DNA of 64,000 nt from positions 1,116,001-1,180,000 of the forward strand of contig JAACJO010000008.1 in assembly GCA_013368445.1 (NCBI GenBank), in the 5' to 3' direction. Shown here in pieces: positions 11,967-25,153 of this stretch (position 1 is its first letter; each line of letters starts with the position of its first letter). A program made the translations under genes and the position numbers. The notes beneath the pieces were generated by a model, which was not told where the DNA came from, searched no databases, and worked only from the letters and a program-made list of their open reading frames with translations. Origin of the DNA: Leucocoprinus leucothites (taxonomy: Eukaryota > Basidiomycota > Agaricomycetes > Agaricales > Agaricaceae).

Positions 11967-13525
11967 GGGGTTAGTCAAGACACATTGGCCAGTGGAAGTA
12001 GGGTACAGAGGTGGGTGGGAAAGCTAACAGGAGGTGCAGCCTCAAGTGATTATGTAACACACCTCCGCGGACTGGACTCCCGAATGGCCGACCCGTGGCG
12101 CTCAGCAGCTACCCAGTACTGTCGGGCATTCCATATGCATTTTTGCTTTGAACATTCGCTGATATCTTAAGGAGTCAATTCCAAAGAACTATGCGTGTCT
12201 CTTGACTGGTTCTAAGTAGCTTCTCTTGGACACTGAAAATACTCCGAGAAAGATCCCATACACGATTAGGAGTTACCTGAGATTGAAACGTTGAACGTTG
12301 AAATCCGGAGGGTACAGTAGGGCTTGTATACGTATATATCTCCTGAATGTGTTCCGTCTTAATTTCTCCAGCCTTCTAATTTTGCTGCACTTATGTGTAA
12401 CCGGCGCGACCTCGCCAATTTCCAAAAAGGTTTGCAGTACCATGACATAAAATCCGGTGCCACCCTCGTCATATTACATGTTTCGCCGAATCGGCTTCAG
12501 TTCTTGCCTTACCGGGCCGCACTGGGTGCGCATGATTGAGGCTTCTGAGTTGATTCTTCCTCGGATGTATCGATGGGCGATGCTATAAATCCTCTGGATT
12601 GCGTCACATGTATGTACAAGGTTTTCCTTATATGTCGATCCTCTCTTTCCGTCTTCAACAAATTAAAATTAATCATAGCTCACACGCCAAAGGAGTACTC
12701 GGCTTCCCACTCTCGTTTATCGCACCAGTCAAGTTTCTCTACGTCATTGATGTTCTGGAAACGCATGTAGCTCCATCCGCGCTGGGGTTTTGCAGCGTTT
12801 TGCTCTAGCGGTAGTGAATCTTTGGGTGCCTCAAGATGAATCTGAATCGCCGTTCTCATGATTCACTGCAAATGTCATGGTCATGTTTGGGTGTTCTTCG
12901 AAATTCAAGCTCCAGGGGCTGAAAGCGTCATGAATCAACTCTGATTAATGATTGCGAACCTGGAAGGAGAGACTCAGCGGCACATGATGTGGCCCCCCAG
13001 TGTCGCCGCAGATCGCGCCAGAGACCAAGCTAACCCCGACGACTTTATTAGATGTTCTTCCAAAATTTAGACGCTACGTATATCTACAGTACAAATGGGG
13101 ACAGTCCAAGGTCCACCAACCTTGCAAGACCCCACCGGTTTGGGTGGGAAGTAGTAGTGCAGCCGGTCTCTTGTGCGGATGACTCTTTGGTATTTATTCT
13201 GCCAGTGTGAGCATGACTGTAGGAGGTTGACATGCAGAGCCTCGCATTGGGATTGCTGCTTCGACGTCCAAGACAGATTCTTTCGACTGCCTCGTGTAGC
13301 TGCTTAATTGACGGGTGGGGCAAGCAAGTGAAGCAAGTCGAGTGTCTGCAAGTATCCGCTCAATCTCGTTGCAAGGTCCCTCGTTTTGTTGGAGATCACT
13401 AATTATGGGAGATTTCCCTCGCTTCGTGTCTTCCAGAACTGGCATCGGACAGTTATGATGTCATCAGTTCCTGGCCACTCTTAATCACCACGCTACTCCT
13501 GCTCTCGGACACCATCCCACCTCTT
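11967..13525. other. Intergenic region, no gene seen
   Basis: About 1.56 kb between divergent genes. The open frames at 12573-12808 have no recognisable protein character and no matching exons. It presumably holds the promoters of both neighbours. Confidence 0.6.
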
Positions 13526-14728
13526 ATGGATTCGCACACCCCAACCACTGCCGCCGACATAGATACTGCCATGATGACCCCAAGGGCCGGACCTGGACCT
13601 CCTTCTACTTCAAAGCAAGATTCCGACGCTGCGACCAAGGAAGTCTACGCCAGCTTGTCCAGTGCTCTCAGTAACCTCGCTGTAAGTCTCCTTTTATTTT
13701 ACGGCATAAAGCTCACCGCGTGATGCCTTTTGTAGGGAAATTATGATGCATTACAAGGAAAGACGATGGAAGTCGCCCTGAAAGGCACTGAGATGGACAG
13801 CTCAGAGGATATCAAAGAGTCAGTCCAATTTCCTTTGCCCGCCAATGATTCACGCGACTAAATCTCCCTCTAAAGACTTCGTCAACACATGAAGGAACAG
13901 GATACCTTGCATAAAGAGAGCATGGAAGAAATACAAAGTCGTAGCGTCTCGTTCGCTTGTTCGAGATTTTGTGTATACTGATGGTCTTGCAGACATGATT
14001 GACCAGATTTTGCAGAGCGAAGGCGACGACATGAGAGTGGAAGGTGCGCTAGAATCTATGCAGGTTTGAGTCCTGACTGACTTAGACGTTCCGCTGTGCA
14101 GTTAGTCAAGAAATTGTTGATCAAATCGACGAGTTGGTCAAAGATCAAGTTGCTCATTGCTTAAAGGATCATATGCCGGAGGACTTGCAACTCGACTTGG
14201 CGGAGAGCAAGCGTGAATATGAGGATCTTCAGCTAGCGCTACACAATTCGTGAGTCCTTTCTGACTATTAGTATGACAGTAAGGATTATATCGGGGACGT
14301 GGCAGAGAGTCTCGCCGCCTCAACGGGACATTACGGGCTAACAAGGCCGACGATGTACTTCACACCATCCTTATGTCTAATGGATCTGCTAGTCCTCGAT
14401 TTCCAAAGGATTTAAGAGCTCTTTTCGACTTGGACGGTAGGTCCTCTCCTCCTCATGATCCAGACCCACACTTAGTTTCATGCATGACTAACCTGTAGCC
14501 GACACCGTTAAAGCTTTGATGGATGACTACGGTATCAATGGCATTAGCGATCTCAGAGATTCTAACCTCAACAAGTTCATGCAATTCTGCGGTGTTCGGT
14601 ACCAATTGGTGGCTAAATTTTTACTCTCTTATGATATTTGGACATTTCGTTCTGATTCATCCCCTAATTCATCTTGACAGGTCAAGTCTGACAATCACAA
14701 GACCAATAGCACCACCCATGCAGTTTGA
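13526..14728 (+). CDS. Hypothetical coiled-coil protein
   Basis: I do not recognise the family. The ATG at 13526 starts a Thr/Pro/Ser-rich N-terminus (MDSHTPTTAADIDTAMM). After an intron at about 13682-13736, a charged helical stretch follows: YDALQGKTMEVALKG, RQHMKEQDTLHKESMEEI, then QEIVDQIDELVKDQVAHCLK, LAESKREYEDLQLALHNS and ADDVLHTILMSNG. A last conserved-looking block is DADTVKALMDDYGI then ISDLRDSNLNKFMQFCGV. All junctions fit short GT-AG introns. The final exon (14681-14728) is 16 codons including the stop. Heptad-like spacing suggests oligomerisation. Soluble: no signal peptide or membrane helix. Confidence 0.75.
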
Positions 14729-15530
14729 TCTCCTGCATCATGGAGTTGTCAACACTTCGGAGCGGACCCTTTTCGAATATATTTCTCGGCGGCACTGTGT
14801 CCTCGCACTGTGTCCTCTGAGCATTCCTCTGCTCTTTGTGTCGGGTTCCTCGACTTTGATAGTCTTGAGGACATAGAGCGGGGGAAGGTCTTGTTCATAC
14901 TGTCGGGAGCAGATGCCTGCCTATATACCACAATATATAGTTGTTGAATACAAAGGACGTGTTGTACATCGGATTATCACTGGCGTAGATATAGGAATGC
15001 GCAATGTTTGGCATGTGCGGAGGCACACAATCCCGAGCGGTGATGGAGGTTATGATGGAGAGTGACGTCAGAATGCGTCCACCGCGGATCGTTCCATAAT
15101 ATGATACTGATGATCATTTTTCGTGTGTTCGTTGCCTTACATTTCAAACACTGTAACCACTGCACATCATTTTGAATGGAACAGCGGGGCACATGAGACG
15201 CACATCATACATCATGCTTCACATTTCTTGCGCCAAACTATGTAAATTATATTCATACGACCGCCACATTACACTTATCGCAGTCTCTAGTAAGACACTT
15301 AGTCTGGAGAGTTGACATTGCTGGACCAATGAGCTTGTTTATTGGTGTTTGCTCTACGAACTCAAGATTGGTATCAATATCAGGTGGATATTAGTCCCGT
15401 GTTCATTGTCAATCAACCATCCTCACGAGTGTCGACATCATACCTTCACGCTCAAAATATAGACTCAGCGACTACGATGTGCATCATGTGCCTGACTCAA
15501 GTCCTTCATTGACCTTCGACGGCAACAATC
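14729..15530. other. Intergenic region, no gene seen
   Basis: About 0.8 kb between two co-directional genes. No exon-like frame with supporting splice sites was found. It should contain the terminator of the coiled-coil gene and the kinase promoter. Confidence 0.6.
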
Positions 15531-18047
15531 ATGTTCAGCGGCAGATTCTCCCCAAGTCTCGCAGATTTGCATTTTCCTTGCCTAGCCTTGGGCTCTCCAG
15601 CGAGTAGAGACTTGACTTCACCTTTATCCGCTGCTCTTTATGTAGAAAACAGGAAGATAATCACGAAGGCTGTGCATACTCTGCATCAAAGCTTTCCCCG
15701 GGTGTCGTCGTTTGGTTATAATCATGAAGTAGAAATTCCGGGCGACGTGTTGTCGAGTGTGGAGGATCTCGCAGCAGCCTTCAGCCTAAAGGATGAGCAG
15801 AGGAAGGACGAGAGTCTATCGACTTCCTTCAGAGATCTCTACAATGCCTCGCGAACGACAGGTACAGATCAAGAATCCCAGGAACTGCGTGCCTTCTCCG
15901 ATACTCTCCAAGATGGATATATTCTCTGCGAGTAAGTTTGTGCGGCCTTGTCCTTTTGAATTGACTCTCACTCATTAGGTACCTGAACCGACTCCGTTCG
16001 AAACGAGTCACAAACCCTGCGAAACCTGACGGTTATGCCGTGTCTTTGGCGAATGGTATGGAAATTTGTCTAGATAACCTTGGACAGTTCCTCTCTGCCT
16101 GTGTCAACCTTGGAGTACCCGAGGAGGAGCTATTTGAAATCAGAGATTTCATGGTAGCGGGTAATGACGGCTTGGCCCGCGTGGCTGCGACCATTGTTGC
16201 CGTTTCGCATCATCGGAAACTAAAGCGAAGACAATCCTATACAGAGGTGGAGTCGAGTTCCCGGTGCTTTGTCCCAATCATCCGACAGGAATCACTTGGT
16301 GAGTGATAACTTGATCCAGTTTGAAACCAAAATCGACGTGTTGTTGCCATTCGATCTAGGTCATCAAGCAAGCCGCCTCCAGCTACGCCACGAACCTCAT
16401 CAGGCACGATCTCTGGACGATACCAGGCAACGAATATCTATCATGTCGCAGTCCGCACCGCTTGTCCAACCTGATCCTTTGCAAGTCGTAATGTCATTAT
16501 TGTCCATGATACTGTGGAATAAAGATATGTACCGCCGTTTCTTGGAGCTCAGAGGACAAGTAGCACAGTTGGCCATTGATGCTATACAGCAAGCAAGTCC
16601 TTTTTCCTTTTTGTGAAGCTCTCAACGAACTCACGAGTTAATGAAGATTATTGATCGTAGGATGCATAGCAGGGAACACAAAGCGACATTTGTGACTGCA
16701 CTCTTACGCCTATCTCTGAAATCGTCACTGTATCCTTCTTGCCTGGTCCTGACAGATATCGAACGCGAACCATTTCCTTGTGCGAGCGGGTCGTTTGGAG
16801 ACGTATACAAAGGCTCGCTCCAAGGACATCCTGTGTGTCTAAAAATGGTGAGAGTATACAAGAAATCGCAGATAGATTATGCCCTCAAGGTGCGCTTTTG
16901 TACTCCCTTACTTCTCGTTTCTTACTTTGACGTAGGCGTTCTCCAGAGAAGCACTGGTGTGGCGTCAGACCAACCATCCGAACGTTCTTTCGTTTTATGG
17001 GGTCTATCAATTGGATGAGATGTATCGAAGGATATGTCTTATATCACCCTGGATGGAGAACGGCAACATCCGCGAGTATCTACTCGCCAAGCCGCAAACA
17101 AACAGACCTGTGCTGGTGAGTTTTGCCGGATTCCCTGTATCAGTTAACTGATCGTGAATCAATAGGCAAGGGATGTCCTTCGTGGCTTGAGATATTTACA
17201 CGAAAGAAGCATTGTCCATGGTGACTTGAAGGGCGTGCGTACTTCATCACAGCGCATTCCTTCAGCTATTGAATACCGCTACCTCTAGGCTAATATCCTC
17301 ATTGCCCCCGGCGGCCGAGCCTGCCTCAGTGACTTTGGCTTCTCCTGTATATCTGACCCTAACATCCTGCAATGGACGTCGTTGGAAAGTTCAGTTTCAG
17401 CCGGCGGTACGGTGCGATGGAAAGCGCCAGAACTGATTGACCCCGAGAAGGACGGTACACCGACTAAAGAAAGCGATATCTACGCTTTTGGGTGTGTTTG
17501 TTATGAGGTGACCGGATTTCAGGCAGTTATTCAACCCGGTCATCTGATGACCAATTAGATATTCACCGGCGTTGTCCCTTTCCATGAAGCGATTCACGAC
17601 TACAAAGTCATTGTCCTCATCATGCAAGGGAAGACACCCTCAAAGCCTCAGAATGATTCCGATTCGTTCATTCACTTTGGTCTCACTGAGGTGGTTTGGG
17701 CTGCAATGGAGGAATGTTGGAACCCGAACCCGCGAGAACGACCAACAGCGAGGAGCATTGCTCGAAAATTTCCTCGCTCGAGCGCACATAACGGGACAAA
17801 CGAGACCAGAAGTAAGAATGAAACGATCAAATTTAACGAGTTGCGCACCCTCGCAGCTGGAGACGAGGGTCCCGAATCTTCAGGAAGACTGGTAGATACC
17901 TTGGTTGAAGTGAGCTGCTGGTCTTCTCGTCCTCTCGCCCCCTTTTTCAGTTGGCTGACCCGGTTCGTATTTAGATATGTACTTCATCTTCTCACAATAC
18001 ATGAGCTGCGTTTCATTATTCGCCTCCCCTCGAGCCCGATGATTTGA
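15531..18047 (+). CDS. TKL-type protein kinase with N-terminal calponin-homology domain
   Basis: Predicted serine/threonine or tyrosine-kinase-like enzyme. After about 120 disordered residues comes a CH-like domain (about 15900-16240): LQDGYILCEYLNRL, DNLGQFLSACVNLGVPEEEL, FEIRDFM and NDGLARVAATIVAVS. A Ser/Arg linker follows, then a helical pre-kinase region (VVMSLLSMILWNKDMYRRFL; LYPSCLVLTDIER). The kinase domain has the glycine loop ASGSFGDVYKG, ATP-binding Lys in VCLKMVRV, catalytic loop HGDLKGANIL, DFG (SDFGFS), WKAPEL and GCVCYEIFTG. All key residues are present, so it should be active. The intron at 16299-16360 joins both halves in frame (phase 1), which makes this one gene. The last exon end at 18047 is least certain. 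CH domains often bind actin or signalling partners. Confidence 0.85.
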
Positions 18048-19214
18048 TCGGTATTTACCTGGTGTGATGCATCATGAACGCTACTTCTGCGCTTGCTATA
18101 AGAGCTAATTTGCCGAATGGTCATCCTTATCACAGTATATTTCTCCTCCCCCTATTTGAGGCTGGATAGCCTTGTATAACCAACTAATGCCCCGATTTGC
18201 CGGCCAGAAGTGAATGTAGGACGCGGTCGGAAATTGGGAATCATAGACCTGGCTATCTCAGCAGGCAAACGCCCCAAACCCGCTTTCCGTTGCGCCATCC
18301 TTCTCACGAAGAAGTGATGAACCCCATACCTAGTGGACTACTTCAGCCCTTGACGGCCTCGTATTTTCGCGTGTGGTAGTCGCGCCGACATCTTCAGGGG
18401 AAAGCAGGTCCACAATCCCGAGAAGAACACTGTTGTATGTGTTCATCAGAGCCGAACCCATTCTTGTAGTGGCCGATATATTGACAGGTAATGATCGAGG
18501 GAACTGCAACAGCAGAGCTGTAATTGAACTTGCTCGTCAGGTCTGCCAACCCCTTGACTGCCGAAACGCTCACTGGGCTGAATGGTGCTGAGAGAATCAG
18601 ACTTACTCTCACATCTCGATCCTCGTGTTACCGCCACGTATGGAATGGCTCATGAGATTCGTGCCTCCCACCGGGCACACAGGGCACAGAACTAGTTTTC
18701 TTGAAGTGTGTCGAGCGAATAAATTAACCTGAATATTCAAGTTTCGTGGAGCTTAAAAATAGGACCCTTTATGCAAGTCATGGTACGTCTACCACGTCCG
18801 TGTACATTGCGCTGATGCCACGATTACATTTCTCTCACTAAATTCAATTTTCTATGTAAGCTCTTTACAACGGAATCGGGGGAAGTCTTAAAGGAGGTAG
18901 AGACGCAATACTACCGCCTGGGGTTTGCCTCCAGAACTGTTAGATCGCTGCATTCCAGCAAGGATAAAGTGCAATCCCGGCTTTGCTGTTTTGCTTGACT
19001 GTTCAAGGTTAGCTGAGCGCTGACTGGCAGTGAGCGCGACAAGATGATATCACATTCAAAATCCAATAGCATTCACTGTACAAAAGGAAGAGAGCCACAC
19101 TAGTTTTCGTATCAAAATGTCCACAGGTCGGGAAAGGTACCAACATACGAGTCCACATAATCGTTTGTTCGTTCAAAGGTCAGATCGATCGTCACGTTTG
19201 GTTTGGGGGAAATC
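18048..19214. other. Intergenic region, no gene seen
   Basis: About 1.17 kb between the converging 3' ends of the kinase and RdRP copy 1. The short open frames look random. Confidence 0.6.
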
Positions 19215-22200
19215 TTAGAGCCGTCGGCTCCTGGTGCTTCTGCTTTCCACACCTTCGTCTTCTTCTACCTCCTTCACAGCCTCAAAGACTGTGCCAATTG
19301 TAACCCACCAAAAAGCTTTGGCACCAAACGTCCCCTTTCTCATCTCTCGCAGTGAAAAGATCCAGGCTGTCCAGGCGTACGTCAAGTATTCCCTCGGAGC
19401 TCTATCATCGTTTCCTTCTAGCGCTTCTTTGACTTTACAACATGCGTACTCGCTGGCGTCTTTGATCTTTGCAATCTTCTCCCTTCGCAAGGAGGGCTGG
19501 GTTGTCTTTTGGGTAATGGTACCAATGATCAACTCTTCTTCTAACAGAGGCTTGTAGAGGCGATGCGACAAACTGTATCGCGATGCAATACTCATGAGCT
19601 CGTCTCCAAACAATCTAAACTGGTGCGCAATCACTTCGGATATGTCTGGACTGACTCCACCACGTGTGTTGATAAACCTAGCGACAAGAGGTTCGACAGC
19701 GCCTCGAATGGCAGAGGTAGCTTTGTCCAGGAAGTTCAAGGAGGACATTTCGTCGGCGAGATCATTGACTGTTCCTGGGGAGATCTGAGCCCTACGTCTA
19801 GGTCGGGTGCGGGGAGGAAGAGTGGGCTCATGTGCCTTCAGATCAATATTCCGGGTCAATTTTCCGAGCGCGGTTTCACTCTGATAGTACTTGTTCTCTT
19901 GATTCGGGATGTTGTCTATCGTCTCGGGGGCGCTCCAGTCGGGTCTGGGGAATTTTGGTTTTGGAATGCTGTCGAGCTCAACCTGACGGCCCGTCTTCTG
20001 ATAGTCAACTGCATCACTATGTAGTTTTGCAAGTTCGAGACACTGAGGACTGGTGATGTCTCCTTTTTGATCGGCGATGATGAGCCAGTTATTTGCAACG
20101 AGTCCAAGCACCTGGTAGATAGTTATGAGAGCCAAGCCTCGACATTATTGACTAGGACTTACGTCGGATACAATGTACTTCATGACGAAATCACCAACGT
20201 CCATCATTGTACATGGCCAATCCACATATTCCTTTGCAGGAGGAAGGTAGTCTGCAGGTGCGTATATGCGTTTGGGCGCAAAGTAGGGATGATCTTTCAG
20301 GGGAATGATGTTGTAAAGATCACCATCGAGGTCGCCACCCCCGAGGCACGTCGGAAGAGGACGCTTTCCTATCCCAAAATAAGGACAGAAATCACCACAC
20401 AGCACGCAGGTCACTCGCCTTTTACACTGAAGACAACAGTATTTGGCAATGGCTCCTTTGCAAAACATGATCCCACAGGCGGATCACCAATCGCGGTAGC
20501 CAACTGGACATCACCAGGGTGAATTGTAGGTGATCGTGAGATGAGAACAGGGCCCTCGAGATAGAAAACACCTTTCTCTCGGTGCCTGATACACACAAAT
20601 ACCTCATCCTCTTGCAGATAGCAATGAGTATCTGCAACGCCAACAAGGGTCCACGCATTTGGGATAGGAATGCGAGCACGATGTTTGAGATCACGGATAA
20701 CGTGGTAGACTGCCATACTGAGAAGTTGGTCAAAGAATGGGTCTTGCGCCAAGACCTCGAGGTTGAGCTTTGCAAGATTAAGTAAAGTGGACGGAAGCCT
20801 GAACGAAAGACCTAAACCGTGGACTTGGAGCAAGTGAGCTGCCGCGGATAGGGTCTTCGTTGCCTCCTGAGTTTCGCGAACAGCACGATCTTGAAAGTCT
20901 TGAAAAACTTCGTACGGGACACCGAGACCTTCGAGGATCATAATGAGAGGACGATTGAGATAGTAGGTTGTTGGCTGATCAACAGCTCGAGAGATCTCAA
21001 TCTCAGTAGAGCCAGGAGCATCGAATTTGATCATTGAACGCCGGAGTGACAAGACGTTAGACCCGTTCAGCGTATGATCAACAGATATCATGCCTTTCGA
21101 TCCCTGAAAACGTATCTGGTATGCACGAGGAAAGTCATCGTGGTCTCGGTTCCTTCCGACGAGGCGCCAAATTTCGCGTGCAATATCTGCTGACATGCCC
21201 CCAGAACCATCGGTAAAGGTATACCTTCCGTCGTCGGTAATGATATCATCGCGAATAAGAATCTCGTCAACGTCAACAACTGCTGCGTCAGTTGCTGAAA
21301 ATGCCTGAGATATACGGGCCCCGTATCTCGCGGGACAAAACTCGAGGGTGCGGTCGTACTCCAGACCTCGAAAGGTACCCAGGCTCTGAATTATTTTTTC
21401 GGCGGTCACAATGCCGTACCTAGGGTCATTGAATGTCTTTACAAACCTGATGTGGTTCAGCACCAGAACATAAAAGAGGACCGGTAAACTTGCCAGACTG
21501 AATGTTCCCTCAGAGCAGATTGAGAATAAGCTAGGAAATGGAACTTCCGGCCAGCAATAACAAGTCCGTTGCGCATAATTGGCTCAACACGAGCCCTGAT
21601 AAACCCTATGCTATCAATGTCTTTGTCAAAACGGTATTGTAGGTTGTTTTCATCACGAAATTCAACCCGAATGAAATTCTCCTGGCTGGTTTGACTATAA
21701 CGGCGGATGACTCGGTTGGACTTATCAATGAAGGGACCACTGAGGAACATCGATGTTGGCGTAATCGTGACATGTAACGATGCATAAAAATTTGGATCAC
21801 TTGGTGCATCTGGTTCGAGGTCACCCTGAGCCCGGAATTCTTGGACAGAGGATGTAAAACAAGATATGATCGACGATGATGCACGCGTCAAGAGGAAGTC
21901 CTTCGCTCGAGGGGCAAATTGGTTCAAGAGCTTTGCAGTGAATGGTTTCCCGTACAATTTCATCAGCTTCTTGACCTCCGGAACAAGTTCTATAGCCTCT
22001 TGGGGATCGATAAAGAGGTTTCGAACTAAAGCTTCGAGCTGAAATGCAACTTGCCATGAATCAAGTTGCCGAATACTGATATCCATTTGTAGAAGCCTAT
22101 TGCGAGCAAAGAGGTTGCGACGAGCAACCTGAACAGGGTATGACCTGACAATATTGCGAATATTGGCAAGGTCTGATATAATGTCGAAAATGTCGGTACC

Positions 22201-22983
22201 GTCGGGGGATAAGAGAACGAGACGTAGGGTGAGTGATGTATATGGAATTGCAGCGGGGTTGTTGACAACCGGGAGTGTTGTGAGGCGCTGATAGGGCTCA
22301 TGTTTCTCAGGGTTAGGAAAGCGATTCCTATTGAAGAAGCTTGGGGGGACCTCAAGCTGAAGAAAGATGATTGACTGGGCATCAGGCTGAGAGGAGTGAC
22401 GGGAGATGCTCAGGATGGATGACTGTCGAATGGCAATCACATATTCTGTAGGGGCGTTATAAGCTTCCGCAACAGTGATGTGAAATTCACGACGTGCTTG
22501 ATCAAATCGGAGATGCGCAGGTTGGCGCGCCTCCGATTCAATCGAAAAAACATCGTCACGACACATCCAGCCAAACTGAATTGATTGAAGAGACACGAGC
22601 ATGTCCTCAAGACCCCTCTCCTGTTCCACCCTTACTCGCTCCCAGGTTGGGTTCTCCCAAGGAGCACTAGCAACGGCCTCAACGACTTCGGGGCTAGGAG
22701 GTGGCCGATTACTTGCAGAGAAGTAGATGCGATTTTGTCCAAAGAAAAGGAGCAGGCGAGGTCGAGTTGTCCCATAAGCCTCCCAAAATTTCCTACCAAC
22801 GTCAACGTCAGGTATCATGACAACTCCTGTGCGCTCGATCTCTCCAGGCTTAGGACGAAAGATATGGACATCAAAGTTGCTTTGACGGTTGTAGAAATCA
22901 GGACCATGGAGGGGCTGCGCTAAAGCCGCCTTGACCTGGAATCTGTCAAGATCCGCTGGAATATTACGCAGGAAAATTTCCAT
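19215..22983 (-). CDS. Cellular RNA-dependent RNA polymerase, copy 1 (QDE-1/RDR family)
   Basis: Makes double-stranded RNA from single-stranded templates for RNA silencing. Four exons (21494-22983, 20419-21446, 20163-20368, 19215-20111) give 1206 residues, normal for the family. The ATG at 22983 (MEIFLRNIP) matches the start of copy 2. The N-terminus resembles an RRM fold (FLRNIP; GVVMIPDVDVG). The catalytic half shows FTDGSGGMS, YQIRFQGSKGMISVD, YLNRPLIMILEGLGV, RIPIPNAWTLVGVAD, RSPTIHPGDVQ and EPLPNTVVFSVKG. The metal-binding loop is GGGDLDGDLYN, three Asp intact. Introns 1 (21447-21493) and 2 (20369-20418) begin with GC, where copy 2 has GT. It is divergent from the NADH pyrophosphatase with 514 bp between. 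Confidence 0.95.
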
Positions 22984-23497
22984 GACACAAATAATATGGG
23001 CGGGGGTGAGTAGTACGAAGGTCCTGGTGGTCCACAAACTGATTAGATGCTCTTATATATGTATACCAATGATTGGATCACCTGGACTAGCAGGACCTTA
23101 TCGACGCGATAGGATAGTGTACAGCTGTGGCTTAAATGTTTCTGCTGTGCAAGGGGCCTATTCGAGAAGGGAAGAGAAGCTAGTTTGGCTCTAGGGACAC
23201 GTGTTGGTCCAGAAATTACTTGGTGACATTTGTTTTGGCACTGTTGTCGTTTTGTTTCTTTCTCAACATATCATCGGCCCGGTGATATCGGCTACGCTTA
23301 CTCATGACGATAGCTTAGATTCACAGGTGACTAACACGACAAATGACGATACACGATAAAAATGTGATAACCACTCCTTCGTTTCCATCGCCCACAAGGT
23401 TTCACCTGAATCATGGACGGCAGGACAGAAACGTGTGTCTTATTTTCAAAACTTTCTGTGCTCAACCCCTCTAACCGCAACCAGAAGTTTCGTGAAT
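22984..23497. promoter_or_regulatory. Divergent promoter region between RdRP copy 1 and NADH pyrophosphatase
   Basis: This 514-bp gap separates two start codons facing away from each other, so it must hold both promoters. No sharply defined TATA box was identified. Assignment is from gene layout only. Confidence 0.5.
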
Positions 23498-25043
23498 ATG
23501 TTCGGCGGATCACCACTCAACCGTCTTTCATGGCTCCGGACCTCTCACCACTTCCTCAATGCAGTAATCACCCTCCCGCAAACCAGGTGGCTACTCTTCA
23601 ATACGGGTCAACCTCTCGTCGTTTTCAACCCAAGCACCCCTAACATTCGGGCACAACCTGGGTATCTTACCACTTCTGAAGTCACGCCTCTCCTCGGACT
23701 TCGACCATACTTTGGTCAAGGGCAAAAGGTTGGCACTATAGTCCCAGATGAGGTCAACAACGTTCGACATAGCCCCACTGAAGCTGCTCGTCACTATCCA
23801 CAAAGCCGACCCATCGTGTTTCTCGGTGTACACGAGAAAATTGCCCACTCAGACGTTGCTGCCGCATTACCCACTGCCGAGTTTTCATCTCCCGATTTTG
23901 CTATAGAGACTATCAAGCGCTTGGATGGTACGCCATATTTCGCAATGGAGGTTGCAGACCTTGTCGAGGATGGCCAGTTTACGGAGGAAAGGGTGTTGGG
24001 CCTGTTCAAAGAGAGTAGCCAGGGGAAGGAAGGGAAAGTCTTTTCGTGGTCTGAGCCTCGTGCCCTTTTGTCCGGTTTGGACCCTTTCACGGCCGCCGTT
24101 TTTGCCAGTGCGAAGAGCCTGGTGGACTGGAATTACCGAAACAAATTCTGTCCTGGTTGCGGATCGGGTACTTATTCGATGTGGGGCGGTTGGAAAATTT
24201 CGTGCTTGACGCTGCTGCCTTGGGCAGATAATACTGGAAAGCGGCCATGTCCTTCTGGGTGAGTGTCATACTTGATCATCTGAGATATGACATTCATTAC
24301 TCATCGCTGATATAGGAAGGGTCTACACAACTATACCCATCCCCGGACCGATGCTGTAGTTATCATGATCGCCATAGATGAGACAGGAAATAAGGTGCTT
24401 TTAGGTCGCGGGGTAAGCTTGACTTCCAGTCTAGCGACAGATATTACTCATTGATAATTTGCCACAGAGAAAGTTCCCCGGGAAATTCTATTCTGCTCTT
24501 GCGGGATTCATCGAGCCTGGTGAGTCATTTGAAGACGCAGTCTCTCGCGAAATGTGGGAGGAAGCAGGTGTACGTGTGTGGAACGTCCAATATCATTCTG
24601 GCCAGCCCTGGGTAAAGCAAACATCCAGTCCTGCCTTGATTTAAGGCTGATAAGTTTTCCAGCCATACCCGGCTAACCTTATGGTAGGCTTTTATGCTCG
24701 AGCAGATTCAACCCAACCTATTCGAATGGACCTCGATAATGAACTTGTCGATGCACGGTGGTACACTCGCGAAGAAATACTTGCTGTGCTCAACCACAAG
24801 TCCGGCACCTACTTCTCGAGCCGTGACTATAAGCAACTAGGGGATAGTCTGGAAGGGAAGCAAGACGACCCGAATGTTAAAGCACTTGCTCCAGGAGCTA
24901 ATGTTAATGGAGCGAAGCCTGTTATTGATGAACCACCCTTCAAACTGCCTCCCGTAACTGCTATTGCCGGCGTCCTGATCAGGGACTGGGCGGAAGGCAA
25001 GATTGGTTTTGGAACCAAGCAGAGCGTCGGGCCTAGTCTGTGA
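23498..25043 (+). CDS. NPY1: NADH pyrophosphatase (NUDIX hydrolase; NUDT12/Npy1 type)
   Basis: Hydrolyses NADH to NMNH and AMP; relatives also remove NAD caps from RNA. The ATG at 23498 (MFGGSPLNRLSWLR) fits the usual family start; the frame upstream has only a GTG. In order: an N-terminal region with TRWLLFNTGQPLVVF, a zinc ribbon beginning FCPGCGSGTY with a second Cys pair in the ISCLTLLPW to KRPCPSG region, then the NUDIX domain with YTHPRTDAVVIMIA. The NUDIX box is GFIEPGESFEDAVSREMWEEAG, with the REMWEE metal ligands intact. YPANLMVGFYA and the C-terminal VAGVLIRDWAEGKIG-like stretch follow. The protein ends in PSL, a poor match to a peroxisomal SKL signal. Three short introns split the NUDIX half. 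Convergent with the first pali gene, 110 bp between stops. Confidence 0.93.
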
Positions 25044-25153
25044 ACCCATATGCTATGATATATTACTACCATACACCATGGTTGTCATTATTTCATCGGT
25101 GTCGTCAATGTCATCAATATCGTTGGGTCGTGAATTCATAGAAGCTACTTCGA

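Noticed and set aside
12573..12808. Two overlapping plus-strand ORFs in the 12-13.5 kb gap
   Set aside because: Short, overlapping in different frames and without motifs.
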